39,048 bases of DNA from a virus, in IMG/VR virus record IMGVR_UViG_3300042988_000985, positions 1-39,048 of that record; one strand, 5' to 3'. The position numbers and the translations under genes are program-made. The notes under the pieces are model-generated. The model saw only the letters and a program-made list of their open reading frames with translations. It was not told the origin of the DNA and did no database searches. Within the stretch, counting starts at the first letter, position 1. Every line of letters starts with the position of its first letter. Below are positions 1 to 8,078 of this stretch, piece by piece.

Positions 1-134
1 CGGACTGTGCCGCCCAGATGAGCGACTGCTTGCCCTGCACATCGCCGGTAAAGCGCAGTGTCACGTCGTTGAGCAGGAGCAGCGCGTTGGCATCGCTAAC
101 GGCGGGTTGCGCCGTTGACGTGTCCTGCGCCAGC
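1..134. repeat. Terminal direct repeat, left copy
   Basis: These 134 bases match 38915-39048, with one difference (T at 8, C at 38922). The difference changes an alanine codon between GCA and GCG, so it is synonymous. The repeat shows the sequence closes on itself. It may be an assembly overlap of a circular or permuted molecule, or a short real terminal redundancy; the sequence alone does not decide. The non-redundant length is 38,914 bp. Confidence 0.95.
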
Positions 135-178
135 ACCCGCGCGAACGCCAGTATCTGCGTCCCCGTCATTTGCGCCAT
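1..178 (-). CDS. Head-tail adaptor-like protein, N-terminal part (crosses the genome join)
   Basis: This is the start of the gene whose remainder lies at 38346-38914. The ATG at 178 follows the previous gene's TGA (182-180) after a single base, so translation is probably coupled. The N-terminus reads MAQMTGTQILAFARVLAQD and runs into the duplicated segment. Joined across the ends it gives about 248 residues. Size and position, before a roughly 1000-residue nozzle-like protein, fit the adaptor (T7 gp11-like) that connects portal to nozzle. The function is inferred from order and size; I see no diagnostic motif. Confidence 0.6.
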   Translation of the reverse strand, partial: MAQMTGTQILAFARVLAQDTSTAQPAVSDANALLLLNDVTLRFTGDVQGKQSLIWAAQS

Positions 179-179
179 G

Positions 180-617
180 TCAGAGCACCTTCACGAGTTC
201 GCCATTGCGGGCTACCCAGCGTTCGCTCGGGCGGCCGTAGTGGCGCTTGGGCTTCAAGCCCTTCTGCTTCGCAATCTGCTCGGCGAGGTGGACGGGGGCA
301 TCCATGAACCGCCCATCGCCGTCCACTAGCCGCTCCTTCGGGCGGGAGGCGTCCAGTTTCGCCCCCCGCTCGATCTCGATCCTGCGTGAACCGTTCTGCA
401 TGTGGACCGCACGCCGGATGTTCTCGATACCGCGCACCGTCCCCTGCCACGAGCCGTCGGCGTTGTACGTGATCGCCGCGCCCGCTTCCTTAACGAAGTC
501 CTCAGCCCTTGGAGCCGCCTCCGCCTGCCGCTTTACGTCCGCCATCCTTTCCCGCAGAACGCTGATCGATGGGAGGGATGGTGTGTCCAAGGCCGTAGGC
601 TTCGGCTCGTGCGTCAT
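180..617 (-). CDS. Hypothetical protein in the capsid operon
   Basis: A 145-residue, charged, mostly hydrophilic protein (MTHEPKPTALDTPSLPSISV start). The ATG at 617 has an AAGGAG ten bases upstream and overlaps the preceding gene by 116 bases. An internal ATG at 545 would shorten the overlap to 44 bases but has its purine tract directly against the start codon, so 617 is preferred. The C-terminal half is basic (KQKGLKPKRHYGRPSERW). No family is recognised. Its place between the capsid and adaptor genes suggests a minor head or connector component, by context only. Confidence 0.7.
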   Translation of the reverse strand: MTHEPKPTALDTPSLPSISVLRERMADVKRQAEAAPRAEDFVKEAGAAITYNADGSWQGTVRGIENIRRAVHMQNGSRRIEIERGAKLDASRPKERLVDGDGRFMDAPVHLAEQIAKQKGLKPKRHYGRPSERWVARNGELVKVL

Positions 618-1158
618 TGTCTCGCTGCTCCTTCTCCGCTTCGATGGATTCGGCGCGCAGGATGTCGGTCAGCAATGCCATGTTGTCGCCCGGCCTCGGG
701 TACGGCTGCACCTTCTCCTTGACACGCATGACGCGGCGCTTGGCGTTCATGTCGCCCTGCACCGTCGGCTCGCCCGTCAGTTTGTTCACCAGCACGCCGC
801 TGACGCGCTCAAACTCCTGCCCTTCCTCGGCAATCACCTTCAGCGCACCGCCGTTGCGGACGTAGTTCTCGTAGCGGTCTGCAATCCACATGCAATTCGC
901 CGCCGCCTTGAGAAATCCGCCGCCCTGGTGCTTGCCCTTGATGATCTCGACGCCGTAGTTCCTCGGGCCGCTCTGCCCCTTCGCCGACACCTTGCACTTG
1001 TGGTACCACGCGCACCCGACATTCCCGCTCGTCGGGTTCGGCCGCGAACAGGTCGCATAGACCGCTGGATCGAGGTTTTCAGCCTCTGCTTCTGCTACCG
1101 ATCCAACCGGAATCGGACTGCGTTCGATTGGCTCGATGTTGACGTGTTCTTCTGACAC
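502..1158 (-). CDS. Hypothetical protein downstream of the major capsid gene
   Basis: A 218-residue protein with a central part containing several cysteines (CSRPNPTSGNVGCAWYHKC). The tail is low-complexity and Gly/Lys-rich (KDGGRKAAGGGGSKG), and part of it overlaps the start of the next gene. The cysteine-containing block could bind metal, but spacing and count do not match a finger family I recognise. It is cotranscribed with the capsid genes beyond a hairpin after the major capsid gene, so it is probably made in smaller amounts. Confidence 0.7.
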   Translation of the reverse strand: MSEEHVNIEPIERSPIPVGSVAEAEAENLDPAVYATCSRPNPTSGNVGCAWYHKCKVSAKGQSGPRNYGVEIIKGKHQGGGFLKAAANCMWIADRYENYVRNGGALKVIAEEGQEFERVSGVLVNKLTGEPTVQGDMNAKRRVMRVKEKVQPYPRPGDNMALLTDILRAESIEAEKEQRDNDARAEAYGLGHTIPPIDQRSAGKDGGRKAAGGGGSKG

Positions 1159-1176
1159 TGTTTGCTCCCCGGTTGT

Positions 1177-1210
1177 GGAGGGGGGGCGGCGTGAGCACCA
1201 CCCCTCCTCC
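1177..1210 (-). terminator. Hairpin after the major capsid gene (possible attenuator)
   Basis: GGAGGGGGGG (1177-1186) pairs with CCCCTCCTCC (1201-1210) with one mismatch around a 14-base loop. It sits in the 63-bp gap between the capsid stop and the next start. No U-run follows on the minus strand, so it is not a standard intrinsic terminator. Partial termination or mRNA stabilisation that favours capsid expression is an inference. Confidence 0.35.
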
Positions 1211-1221
1211 GGTTTCTGCGC

Positions 1222-2073
1222 CTACGTGGTGACGAGCTTCACGCCGGACGAGTCGAACCACTCGACCACAGCGTATTCGGCACGCACGATGAAGCGCGTC
1301 AGAATGCCGTCCTGCTGCTCCGGCAGGAACGACGGCTTGATGTTGTACCCGATGGCAAACGCATCGGGCAGGAGCAGCGCGTTGTTGTAGTTGCCCGCGT
1401 TGACCGCCAGATTGCCACTCTCGGCGAAACTGATGCCGTAGGCGTTGACCATCTGGCCACTCGGGGCAGAACCAGCCGAGCCGCGAATCTGGTACTCACG
1501 GATCGTGCTGATGCCCAGCACCGAGTCGATCTGCGTCGGGTTGATGAACAGCCGGACGGGCGTCTTGCCCAGCTTGAACTTGCCCTTGGCATTCGTCGCC
1601 AGCTGCTTCAGGGCCGACCGCAGCATCGCATCGTCGATGTCCGCACCGCTCTCGCTGGACGACAGCGAGGCGTTCAGCGCGAACAGATCGGCGTCGACCT
1701 GCGAGTTGACGCCCGCGAGCGCCTGCGCGCGGATGCCAGCGCGGTAAGCGCCGTCCTCGACCACTCGCGTCATCGCCGGTTCGTCCACTTCAAGGGCGAT
1801 GTAGGCATACGACATGGTGGACGTGACGGCCGCCTCAGCACTGACCGAGTTCGTCAGGTTGGCCGGGAGGCCAGAGGTGCCGGTGTACTTCTGGGCCGAG
1901 TACGCCTGGAGCTTCCGCAGGACGAACTCCTTGCCGATCTTCTGCCCACCAAGCGGCTGCGCGACGTAGCCTGCGATCACCGACTCCTCGGTGGGGTCTT
2001 TCCCGAAGGCCGTGTCGTAGATCGTCTTGAACAGACTGGCATTGGTGGTGGTGCTGGTTACGGTGAGGGCCAC
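1222..2073 (-). CDS. Major capsid protein
   Basis: A 283-residue protein that forms the icosahedral shell. It is preceded by a scaffold-like gene and the portal, the usual head-gene order. The composition is typical of HK97-fold capsid proteins of about this size: an Ala/Thr/Ser-rich N-terminal arm, a long alpha/beta core (KFKLGKTPVRLFINPTQIDS), then a beta-rich C-terminus ending EYAVVEWFDSSGVKLVTT. It starts at ATG 2073, 28 bases after the scaffold stop. The assignment rests on context and general character, since short motifs do not define the fold. Confidence 0.82.
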   Translation of the reverse strand: MALTVTSTTTNASLFKTIYDTAFGKDPTEESVIAGYVAQPLGGQKIGKEFVLRKLQAYSAQKYTGTSGLPANLTNSVSAEAAVTSTMSYAYIALEVDEPAMTRVVEDGAYRAGIRAQALAGVNSQVDADLFALNASLSSSESGADIDDAMLRSALKQLATNAKGKFKLGKTPVRLFINPTQIDSVLGISTIREYQIRGSAGSAPSGQMVNAYGISFAESGNLAVNAGNYNNALLLPDAFAIGYNIKPSFLPEQQDGILTRFIVRAEYAVVEWFDSSGVKLVTT

Positions 2074-2101
2074 TTTCTTGTTCTCCCGGCCAAATCAGCA
2101 G

Positions 2102-2797
2102 CTATCGCTTGATCTTGGCCTTGTCGCTTTGCTCCAGCGGTAGCTTCGCGTACTCCTCAAGCGTCACTTCCAGCACGCCGTCGCCACCCATCGCTGCGGG
2201 CGTCGTCGTCGCTGGATTGCCCTGAGGGCTGCTGCCCACCGTTCGCGCATTGAGAACCTTCTCTAGCTCCATGCGCTTCTGGCGCTCCGCTTCCAACTGC
2301 TTCGCAAGGTCGGGAACTTCCGATCCGCGAGCCATCTGGTCCGCCGCCTCGACTCCGATTCGGTAGCCGCTGTTGCGGACGATGCTGGCCACCATGTCCT
2401 GCCGTGCAGGAGGGATGTTCAGCCGCATCATGGTTCGCAGGACATCCATTTCCGCCTGCTGCGTCGCCTGGATCGTGAGCGAAGCGAGGGCGGCCTTGGC
2501 GTTCACGTCGTAAGGCGCTTGCTGCTGCAACTCGGCTACCATCTCGGCCAGCGGGTTCGCCTGCTGCTGCCGGGCGTACTGCTGGTCCTGAATGGCCGAA
2601 AGCCGCGCTTCAAGCTCCTTCACCCTGTCGAGCGCCTTGTTGCCTTCCTCTGCCTTCGCCTTCCACGCCATGGCAAGCGCGGGATCGATTGGCTTGCCCG
2701 CAGATTCGCTGCCGTCCGCTGCCCCAGCGCCCGTCCCAGCACTTTCGCTGACTGGCGGTGTGGCCTGCGGCGTCCCAGCTTCGATGGGGTCTGCCAC
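2102..2797 (-). CDS. Capsid scaffolding protein
   Basis: A 231-residue, highly charged, Gln/Ala-rich helical protein. It has a disordered Pro/Ser/Gly N-terminus, a coiled-coil segment around residues 45-85 (KAEEGNKALDRVKELEARLS) and a second one near 165-185 (KQLEAERQKRMELEKVLNAR). The C-terminus is basic (EQSDKAKIKR), as is common in scaffolds that dock on capsid subunits through a basic C-terminal helix. Its place between portal and major capsid genes is the canonical scaffold position. No protease is recognised, so it is probably released rather than cleaved. Confidence 0.8.
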   Translation of the reverse strand: MADPIEAGTPQATPPVSESAGTGAGAADGSESAGKPIDPALAMAWKAKAEEGNKALDRVKELEARLSAIQDQQYARQQQANPLAEMVAELQQQAPYDVNAKAALASLTIQATQQAEMDVLRTMMRLNIPPARQDMVASIVRNSGYRIGVEAADQMARGSEVPDLAKQLEAERQKRMELEKVLNARTVGSSPQGNPATTTPAAMGGDGVLEVTLEEYAKLPLEQSDKAKIKR

Positions 2798-2806
2798 AAA
2801 TGCCTC

Positions 2807-4690
2807 CTAACTCGGTTGCGTGACCGGCTGCGGAGCCGTCTGCCCCGGAGCCGCTTGCTGCATAGCTGCCATTTGTTGCTGCATCTGCATCTGCGCCACG
2901 GCCCGCTGGATGTTCCGCACCCCCTCCGGCGGAATCCCCGCCAGCGGTGCCATCGCGCTCATCAACTGCGGCATCCCGGCCATCTGGCCCACGAACTGCG
3001 CCACCGCCTGAATGCGGTCGGAATCCAGTGCGCGCCAGTCCGGAGACGCCGTGATGATCACGTTCGCGTCCACGAGGTCAGAACCGGACACATAGGCGCT
3101 TGCCAACTCGCCAGAGTCCGTCACCCACTGGACCAACTCCTTGTCACTCCGGTACGCCCGCTCGTAGTCGAGGATCACCCCAAAGGCAATGGACTCCTCG
3201 GCCTGCATGATGTCGCGGTGCATCTGCACCGGCAGGTCGCCCGTCCGCTGCATCGCCTCGATGGTCCCAACCGGGATGTCGCGACTGCGCTCGGCGGGCA
3301 TCGCAATGTCGCCCGTACCGATGTACGACCACTGGCGGTCGAGCATCTGGCGGAACTGCGGCAGCGCCGAGTTCATGCCCGGAGCCTGGGTCCACGAGAT
3401 GCCTTCCATCGACAGGCGGTCCATCGCATACGCCATCTGGATCGGATCGTCGCTCAACTCAAACGCCGTCCGGCCGTCGCTCTTGAACAGCTTGCCGAAC
3501 GGCACGACACCGATCAGTTGCGCCATCCGCATCTGCTCCCACGCCGCGCGGAACGACATGTTGTCGATCTGCTGCATGGTGACGTTCAGTTGCGTGTCAC
3601 ACAGGCCCGTGCGCCGCAGCGGGTGCAGGTAGCCCGGCATGTCCATGAAGGGGAAGGAACGCAAGCGAACGTCCGTGTTCACCGCGTCCGGCAGCCACGA
3701 GCCAGTCCACAGGGGCTTTTTCCCCTGGTAGAAAGGCGCGATGATGCAGAGATACCCGTCCGGGTACATCTCCAGCTGCCGCTCGTCTTCAGCCGTCGTC
3801 ACCAGCCTTGCGCCGGGAAACGGCGGATTCGGAGCCTCCAGAAGCGGGATACGCTGCCCCGCGTCGTCAGTCCAGAACCACTGCTCCTGCGGAAGCTCGC
3901 GCGGCACGCTCGCCGCCCGCGTCTCCGAGAACGGGTCGCGCCGCGAGTAGCACTTGAGGATCGTTACGATCCCGTCGTCATCGGTCCCATCGCCCACGTC
4001 GGCGCTCGGGTTGTTCGGGCCTTCGGAGTCGAGTTCGACCCAATGCGAGTCCTGCGCCACGCCGCTCGGGTGGTCAGGCTTCCAGTTGTCCGCGCGCAGA
4101 TCGGCAGGGACGCTCCACCCGCTCGCGCGCTTGCGCCGCACGGCCGACAAGCGCATCGGCACAATCTCGATCACGTCCGGCGTGCGCGGGTCGTGCATGT
4201 CGAGGAAGCCTGGCGTGTGCATCAGGAAGCGCGGGTCGGTGTTCCGCAGCACCACGCCACCCGCCATACGGTCGTACTCGATGGCGACGGTCCCGCGCCC
4301 GCCCCCAAGCGCCGACAGCACCATGCGGTGCCGCACGAGCTTGTAGCGCGTCATCGGGTTTTCCAGCTTCGTCTCAATGACCCGGCGGGCGATGATGGCG
4401 GCGTCTGCGTCCGCGACCGGCTGCACTGGCCGCGCCTCGATGTTGATGGGCGGCGTCGAGAGCAGCGCCGCCTTGTGCCGGATCAGGTTGTAAAGCTGCT
4501 GCCCCTTGGGCTGGATACGGCGTGAGTCGGCCTGGAAGCCGTGGTTGCGCCGGTAGTGCTCCATGTCGAGGGAGAACGCGATGAGCCGCCCGTACAGGTC
4601 GTTCTCGTTCCTGTAGTAGTCGCTCCGGTGCTCCCACTGGCGCACCCAGTAGTCATGGACCTTCTCGGGCGCTACTCGCCGCTCAGCCAC
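2807..4690 (-). CDS. Portal protein
   Basis: A 627-residue protein forming the dodecameric channel at the unique capsid vertex through which DNA enters and leaves. Size, position before the scaffold and capsid genes and composition fit podovirus-type portals. The N-terminus is helical and aromatic (EHRSDYYRNENDLYGRLIAF), a long acidic and beta-rich middle follows, and a helical C-terminal part ends in a Gln/Met-rich tail (residues about 595-627). It starts at ATG 4690. A strongly folded intergenic RNA (4722-4787) lies just upstream and may affect its translation. Confidence 0.88.
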   Translation of the reverse strand: MAERRVAPEKVHDYWVRQWEHRSDYYRNENDLYGRLIAFSLDMEHYRRNHGFQADSRRIQPKGQQLYNLIRHKAALLSTPPINIEARPVQPVADADAAIIARRVIETKLENPMTRYKLVRHRMVLSALGGGRGTVAIEYDRMAGGVVLRNTDPRFLMHTPGFLDMHDPRTPDVIEIVPMRLSAVRRKRASGWSVPADLRADNWKPDHPSGVAQDSHWVELDSEGPNNPSADVGDGTDDDGIVTILKCYSRRDPFSETRAASVPRELPQEQWFWTDDAGQRIPLLEAPNPPFPGARLVTTAEDERQLEMYPDGYLCIIAPFYQGKKPLWTGSWLPDAVNTDVRLRSFPFMDMPGYLHPLRRTGLCDTQLNVTMQQIDNMSFRAAWEQMRMAQLIGVVPFGKLFKSDGRTAFELSDDPIQMAYAMDRLSMEGISWTQAPGMNSALPQFRQMLDRQWSYIGTGDIAMPAERSRDIPVGTIEAMQRTGDLPVQMHRDIMQAEESIAFGVILDYERAYRSDKELVQWVTDSGELASAYVSGSDLVDANVIITASPDWRALDSDRIQAVAQFVGQMAGMPQLMSAMAPLAGIPPEGVRNIQRAVAQMQMQQQMAAMQQAAPGQTAPQPVTQPS

Positions 4691-4721
4691 TCGTCACGCC
4701 CTCCAGGTTTGGGGCCATAAA

Positions 4722-4787
4722 GTGGCGGGTGCGGGGCGGTGTCACGCGCACACGCCCCGCGATGCCCGAAGGCCTCGTTCCCGCCAC
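4722..4787 (-). ncRNA. Three-way-junction RNA structure upstream of the portal gene
   Basis: On the transcribed minus strand the outer stem is GTGGCGGG/CCCGCCAC, 8 bp and perfect (4787-4780 with 4729-4722). It encloses two hairpins. One is GCC-UUCG-GGC, a stable cUUCGg tetraloop near 4764-4773. The other is GCGGGGCG/CGCCCCGC (4760-4753 with 4738-4731), extended by UGU/ACA. It lies in the 116-bp gap between the exported protein gene and the portal gene. It could be a processing site, attenuator or regulator, and no known family is recognised. Confidence 0.5.
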
Positions 4788-4806
4788 ACTCGGGAAGCAC
4801 GACTAG

Positions 4807-5511
4807 CTACTCAGCCGCTGCCGAGAGATACGTGACCGACGCCCCGAGGTTGTGGTTCGTGGTCGCTCGCGTACCGGAGATGATCCACCGGACGAACGGG
4901 AACTCGTGGACGTGGTTGATATCCACAGCCGCTCGCACGGCCGCAGCGTTCGGCTTGGTCATAAACGGCATCGACCACATCTTGTCCGAGATGCCAGTGT
5001 TCGTGCTCTGCGTGAACGTGACGACCGCCGCGTTCACGGTCGTCTGCACGGTGAAGGCGTTGAGCACCGGGGCCTGCCCCGCGATCACGGCAGCGTCGAA
5101 CCAGATTTTGCCGTTGGGGGAAACCTGCGTCTTGATGTAGATGCTCTCGGCCGTCGCGCTCGTCTTGCCCAGCGTCACGGTGCTGAGGTTGCCGCAGTCG
5201 TAGATGTGCAGGCGCAGCGCCGTCAGCGAGTCGAGCGAACTCGACGCCGGGGGAAGCGTCAGGTCGGCGAGTGGGATGCCAACGGTCGTGTCGAACTTCG
5301 CGATGCCGCTCGCACAGAGCGAATCGACGAAGCCGCCCATCACGTCAACGCCCTCACCACCGGCAATGCCAGCGCCATAGGCCGCAGCGTGCGTGCGCCA
5401 CTTGAGAACGACCGTCTTCTGCCCGGCCGCAGCACGAGCCGCGTCAGCATCCGTGACGATCCCGACCGCGAACGCACAGGCCAGCGCCGCCAGAACGAGG
5501 AACTTCTTCAT
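4807..5511 (-). CDS. Secreted beta-rich protein with signal peptide, possible virion surface protein
   Basis: The start is ATG 5511, with AAGGAGG seven bases upstream; longer in-frame extensions lack such a site. The N-terminus MKKFLVLAALACAFAVGIVT followed by DADA-A is a classic Sec signal peptide. The remaining roughly 210 residues are Thr/Ser/Val-rich beta-strand sequence, and the ending (FPFVRWIISGTRA) resembles the closing strands of beta-sandwich virion proteins. It sits between large terminase and portal under its own promoter-like sequence. A virion component with an export signal is unusual; a secreted factor expressed with the head genes is the alternative. No family is recognised. 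Confidence 0.75.
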   Translation of the reverse strand: MKKFLVLAALACAFAVGIVTDADAARAAAGQKTVVLKWRTHAAAYGAGIAGGEGVDVMGGFVDSLCASGIAKFDTTVGIPLADLTLPPASSSLDSLTALRLHIYDCGNLSTVTLGKTSATAESIYIKTQVSPNGKIWFDAAVIAGQAPVLNAFTVQTTVNAAVVTFTQSTNTGISDKMWSMPFMTKPNAAAVRAAVDINHVHEFPFVRWIISGTRATTNHNLGASVTYLSAAAE

Positions 5512-5610
5512 CCTGCTACCTCCTTCTTCGCTACCTCGCGGCTCTGCCGGTAGTTCCGGCGTCCGCCCGCGCTGTTTCTGTCCGGCCGCGCCTGCCGATT
5601 CCAACCAAGC

Positions 5611-5640
5611 CTTTTACGCCAACATGACATACTGTGTCAA
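5611..5640 (-). promoter_or_regulatory. Sigma70-like promoter, leftward, upstream of the secreted protein
   Basis: The minus strand reads TTGACA (5640-5635), an 18-bp spacer, then TAAAAG (5616-5611). It lies in the 144-bp gap after the large terminase, about 100 bases before the ATG at 5511. It shares TTGACACAG, an ATG triplet just after it, and GTAAAA with the promoter at 8762-8792. This suggests one promoter class read by host sigma factor. Confidence 0.6.
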
Positions 5641-5655
5641 GGATGACACACTTGT

Positions 5656-7224
5656 TCAGAAGTCCACCCAGTCGTAGTCCCGCTCCTCGCGCCGGTGGAA
5701 CGCCCCCCCCGGCCCCTCCAACTCGTCGCTCACGCTGCGCCCAACCCGATAGAACGGCAGCGTTTCCAGCAGGTGGCACGCCAGCCCCAGCAGGATCACG
5801 TCCTCGTCGTGCCGCCCGTGCCCAGCCTCCACCTTGCCAGTCCTCTGCATGATGAAGCCGCGCATACTGCTAAGCGCCTCGCCGGAAAGCATCACCAACC
5901 CGTCCTGAATGACCGCCTTCTGCAACGCCCCGACAATCGCCCCACGGCTCGTCGCGTTCGTCTGCCACCCCAGCCGCTCGTACAGCGTCAGCCTCTTAGC
6001 GTCTTGGTGGTGCTCAAGATAGACGTTCCCGTATCCACCCAGCCCCATGTAGAACGGCTCCCCGTACCCGCTGTTGCGCTCCCACACCACCAGCGCGCGG
6101 TTGTACCGCTCCGCCAACGCCTTCGCCAGACGCCCCAGCTGGTAGGCAGGCGCGTACCCGCTCCAGCGCGCCACCAGCCTCGGAGTCCCGCGCGACACGA
6201 CGATCACGCCGCCAGGGTCGTGCTCGCCCTTCTCGTCCTTGATGCCCATGCTCGGGTCCGCCAAGACGAAATACTCCTCCGCCTCGTCCCGCTCAAACCA
6301 GACATCCACCAGAAACGGCGTGAACCCCTCGCCAAGCGCGATGCTGTCAGACCGTAGCGGGGGCCGGATGCGCTCCTCCCAGCGCGCCAGTCCGGCCGAG
6401 TCGAACGGACACTGCCCCACCATGTCCACGTACTCGCCGTACAGCCGCGCCTTGAGCAGCGGGTCGCTGTGCCACGCCTGTTCCAACTCTTTCAGGTGCG
6501 CGGCCCCAAGCGCCTTGTTGTCGAACACCGACAGCCGCAACTCGATGCGCCCGTTGCGCCCCGGCTTGCCGCACCCCGCGAACTCTCTTTCAAGCCATGC
6601 CCACTCGCTCCGGTCCTCAGGCGTCATCGTGATGAACCGCAGGAACGGCCGGTTCGCCTTGCCGCGCGCCCTAAGCTCGTGCCAGTAGTCCTCTTTCGGC
6701 GGCTCGTCGGCCCACGCCCAATCCAAGCGCATACCGACCGGCTTCTCGCCGTCCTGCGGCAAGATCAGGATGCGGCTCCAGCCCTTCCAGTCGTCGCTCG
6801 TGCTCCGCTCCGGCTTCACCCGGATAGCGATGACCGTCCCCTGGCTGCCCATCTCCAGCTTGTGCGGCCAGTCACCCAGCGCCTCCCGCAACGCCTTGAT
6901 GCTCGACTCCGCCATCTGCTTGTAGCTCTTGCCCAGCACCGCCCCTGTACACGGCGAGTCCAGCACCGGAAGCCGCACGCCACCCAGCTCAGACGCCCCC
7001 CGGGCCAGTGCAACGGCGACATACGCCGCCACCGTCGTCTTGCCCGCCTGGTTCCCGGCCCGCAGGTACACTTCCATCCCCGCCGCAACGTGCTTCGCCA
7101 AGTCGCGCTGCGCCTTGCTGCTGTACCGGAACCACTTCAGCGGGTCGCGCCGGACATCCTCAAGCCCGCCCTCAGCGACGAGGCTAACGTCAAAACCTTC
7201 ATCGAGAGGAAAGTCCTCGGTCAC
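5656..7224 (-). CDS. terL: Terminase large subunit (packaging ATPase and nuclease)
   Basis: A 522-residue motor that pumps and cuts phage DNA at the portal. The ATPase domain has Walker A GNQAGKTT near residue 58 and a Walker B-like strand with acidic pair, RLDWAWADEPP near 165. The C-terminal nuclease domain has the expected acidic residues in FVLADPSMG (about residue 320) and in the HDEDVILLGLACH strand near the C-terminus. It starts at GTG 7224, overlapping the preceding stop as GTGA. Family subtype, and hence packaging mode, cannot be decided from motifs. Confidence 0.95.
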   Translation of the reverse strand: MTEDFPLDEGFDVSLVAEGGLEDVRRDPLKWFRYSSKAQRDLAKHVAAGMEVYLRAGNQAGKTTVAAYVAVALARGASELGGVRLPVLDSPCTGAVLGKSYKQMAESSIKALREALGDWPHKLEMGSQGTVIAIRVKPERSTSDDWKGWSRILILPQDGEKPVGMRLDWAWADEPPKEDYWHELRARGKANRPFLRFITMTPEDRSEWAWLEREFAGCGKPGRNGRIELRLSVFDNKALGAAHLKELEQAWHSDPLLKARLYGEYVDMVGQCPFDSAGLARWEERIRPPLRSDSIALGEGFTPFLVDVWFERDEAEEYFVLADPSMGIKDEKGEHDPGGVIVVSRGTPRLVARWSGYAPAYQLGRLAKALAERYNRALVVWERNSGYGEPFYMGLGGYGNVYLEHHQDAKRLTLYERLGWQTNATSRGAIVGALQKAVIQDGLVMLSGEALSSMRGFIMQRTGKVEAGHGRHDEDVILLGLACHLLETLPFYRVGRSVSDELEGPGGAFHRREERDYDWVDF

Positions 7225-7400
7225 TGGCGGCTCAGTCCCTCGCTAAACACATGCGTCAGCATGCGTTCCAGCATCTCCACCTGAATCACCACGAGGGAGC
7301 CGCGCGGTACCAGCGGTATCCGCACAACCCCCTCCGTATCAATCTCAGCCGTCACCCCGCCGCATTCGTCGTTCACCGCCTCGAAGTCGTCAGGATTCAT
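7221..7400 (-). CDS. Small hypothetical protein between the terminase genes
   Basis: A 59-residue protein starting MNPDDFEAVNDECGGVTAEI. Its ATG at 7400 overlaps the end of the putative small terminase by 11 bases, and its TGA overlaps the GTG of the large terminase. It is acidic at the N-terminus, with a beta-strand-like middle (VVRIPLVPRGSLVVIQVEML) and a short C-terminal helix. The tight overlaps at both ends make it a credible gene despite its size. Function unknown. Confidence 0.7.
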   Translation of the reverse strand: MNPDDFEAVNDECGGVTAEIDTEGVVRIPLVPRGSLVVIQVEMLERMLTHVFSEGLSRQ

Positions 7401-8076
7401 CTTCCACGACCGCGTAACTGTCGCTCGTCACCGGCAACTCCACCCCGAACCTCCGCACCGTCGCCGCCTTGTTCTCCGGATGCCGGTCGAAGTACTTGCT
7501 CAAGTAGTCCGCGCACGCCGCCGCCCGCTGATGCGCGTCCATCGTCTGCGCGTCCTTCACGCGCATCACCCGCGTCTCCACCTCCTCCAGCGACGCCAAG
7601 CCCACCCGCGCCAAGAACTCCATCACCATGCTGTTCTTCACCCCGGCGATGTCGTAGATTTCGTGCAGCATCCGGATGCACGTCCGGTCCTTCCGCCGCG
7701 CCCCCTCCGTCACCGCATCGACGTACGACTTGACGTTCTCCGGACTGTTGAACGCCGCCAACATCGCGTTCTTGTTGTCCGCCACCAGCAACTGCACCTG
7801 CCGCGCGAACGCGTCCCGCGCCCCGTACGGCACCGTGTGCTCCCCGCTACTGCCGTCCGGCATGATCCGCCCAGCCGCCAGCGTCCGCAGCCCGTCAGCC
7901 CCCGACAGCTTCGGCACCCCAACCGAGTTCAGCGCCGGAACGCCGTATTTCGATTCTGGCGGGCCTTCACCGCCACCCCCTTGCCCAGAGTCATCCCCGC
8001 CCCCGTTCGTCGATCCTGGGGCATCCTCGTGCGTTCTAGGGCCATCCCCAGCGTCGGGTGCGGTAGCGGCAGACAC
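7390..8076 (-). CDS. Putative terminase small subunit
   Basis: About 228 residues from the GTG at 8076; an ATG at 8112 would add a stretch overlapping the previous gene. The first 50 or so residues are disordered, Gly/Asp/Pro-rich and include dispersed repeat copy A (8011-8030). A helical core follows (ARDAFARQVQLLVADNKNAM, then a helix pair near residues 135-190). The call rests on position just before the large terminase and a helical DNA-recognition-like core; no helix-turn-helix is certain. A repeat inside such a gene would suit a packaging site, but that is speculation. Confidence 0.55.
   Translation of the reverse strand: MSAATAPDAGDGPRTHEDAPGSTNGGGDDSGQGGGGEGPPESKYGVPALNSVGVPKLSGADGLRTLAAGRIMPDGSSGEHTVPYGARDAFARQVQLLVADNKNAMLAAFNSPENVKSYVDAVTEGARRKDRTCIRMLHEIYDIAGVKNSMVMEFLARVGLASLEEVETRVMRVKDAQTMDAHQRAAACADYLSKYFDRHPENKAATVRRFGVELPVTSDSYAVVEDES
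8011..8030 (-). repeat. Dispersed 20-bp element, copy A
   Basis: The minus strand reads ACGAGGATGCCCCAGGATCG, 18 of 20 bases matching the consensus CCAAGGATGCCCCAGGATCG. It lies in the 5' coding part of the putative small terminase gene. Ten-bp-phased similarity to copy E continues on the plus strand with GTTCTAGGG (8033-8041). Confidence 0.8.
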
Positions 8077-8078
8077 GG

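Noticed and set aside
293-312. GGGGGCATCC resembling the reverse of the element
   Set aside because: Short core only, inside conserved-looking coding sequence.
2519-4525. Long plus-strand ORF of 668 codons opposite the portal gene
   Set aside because: It is Arg/His/Leu-rich, has no domain-like features and mirrors the GC-rich codon pattern of the portal and scaffold genes on the other strand.
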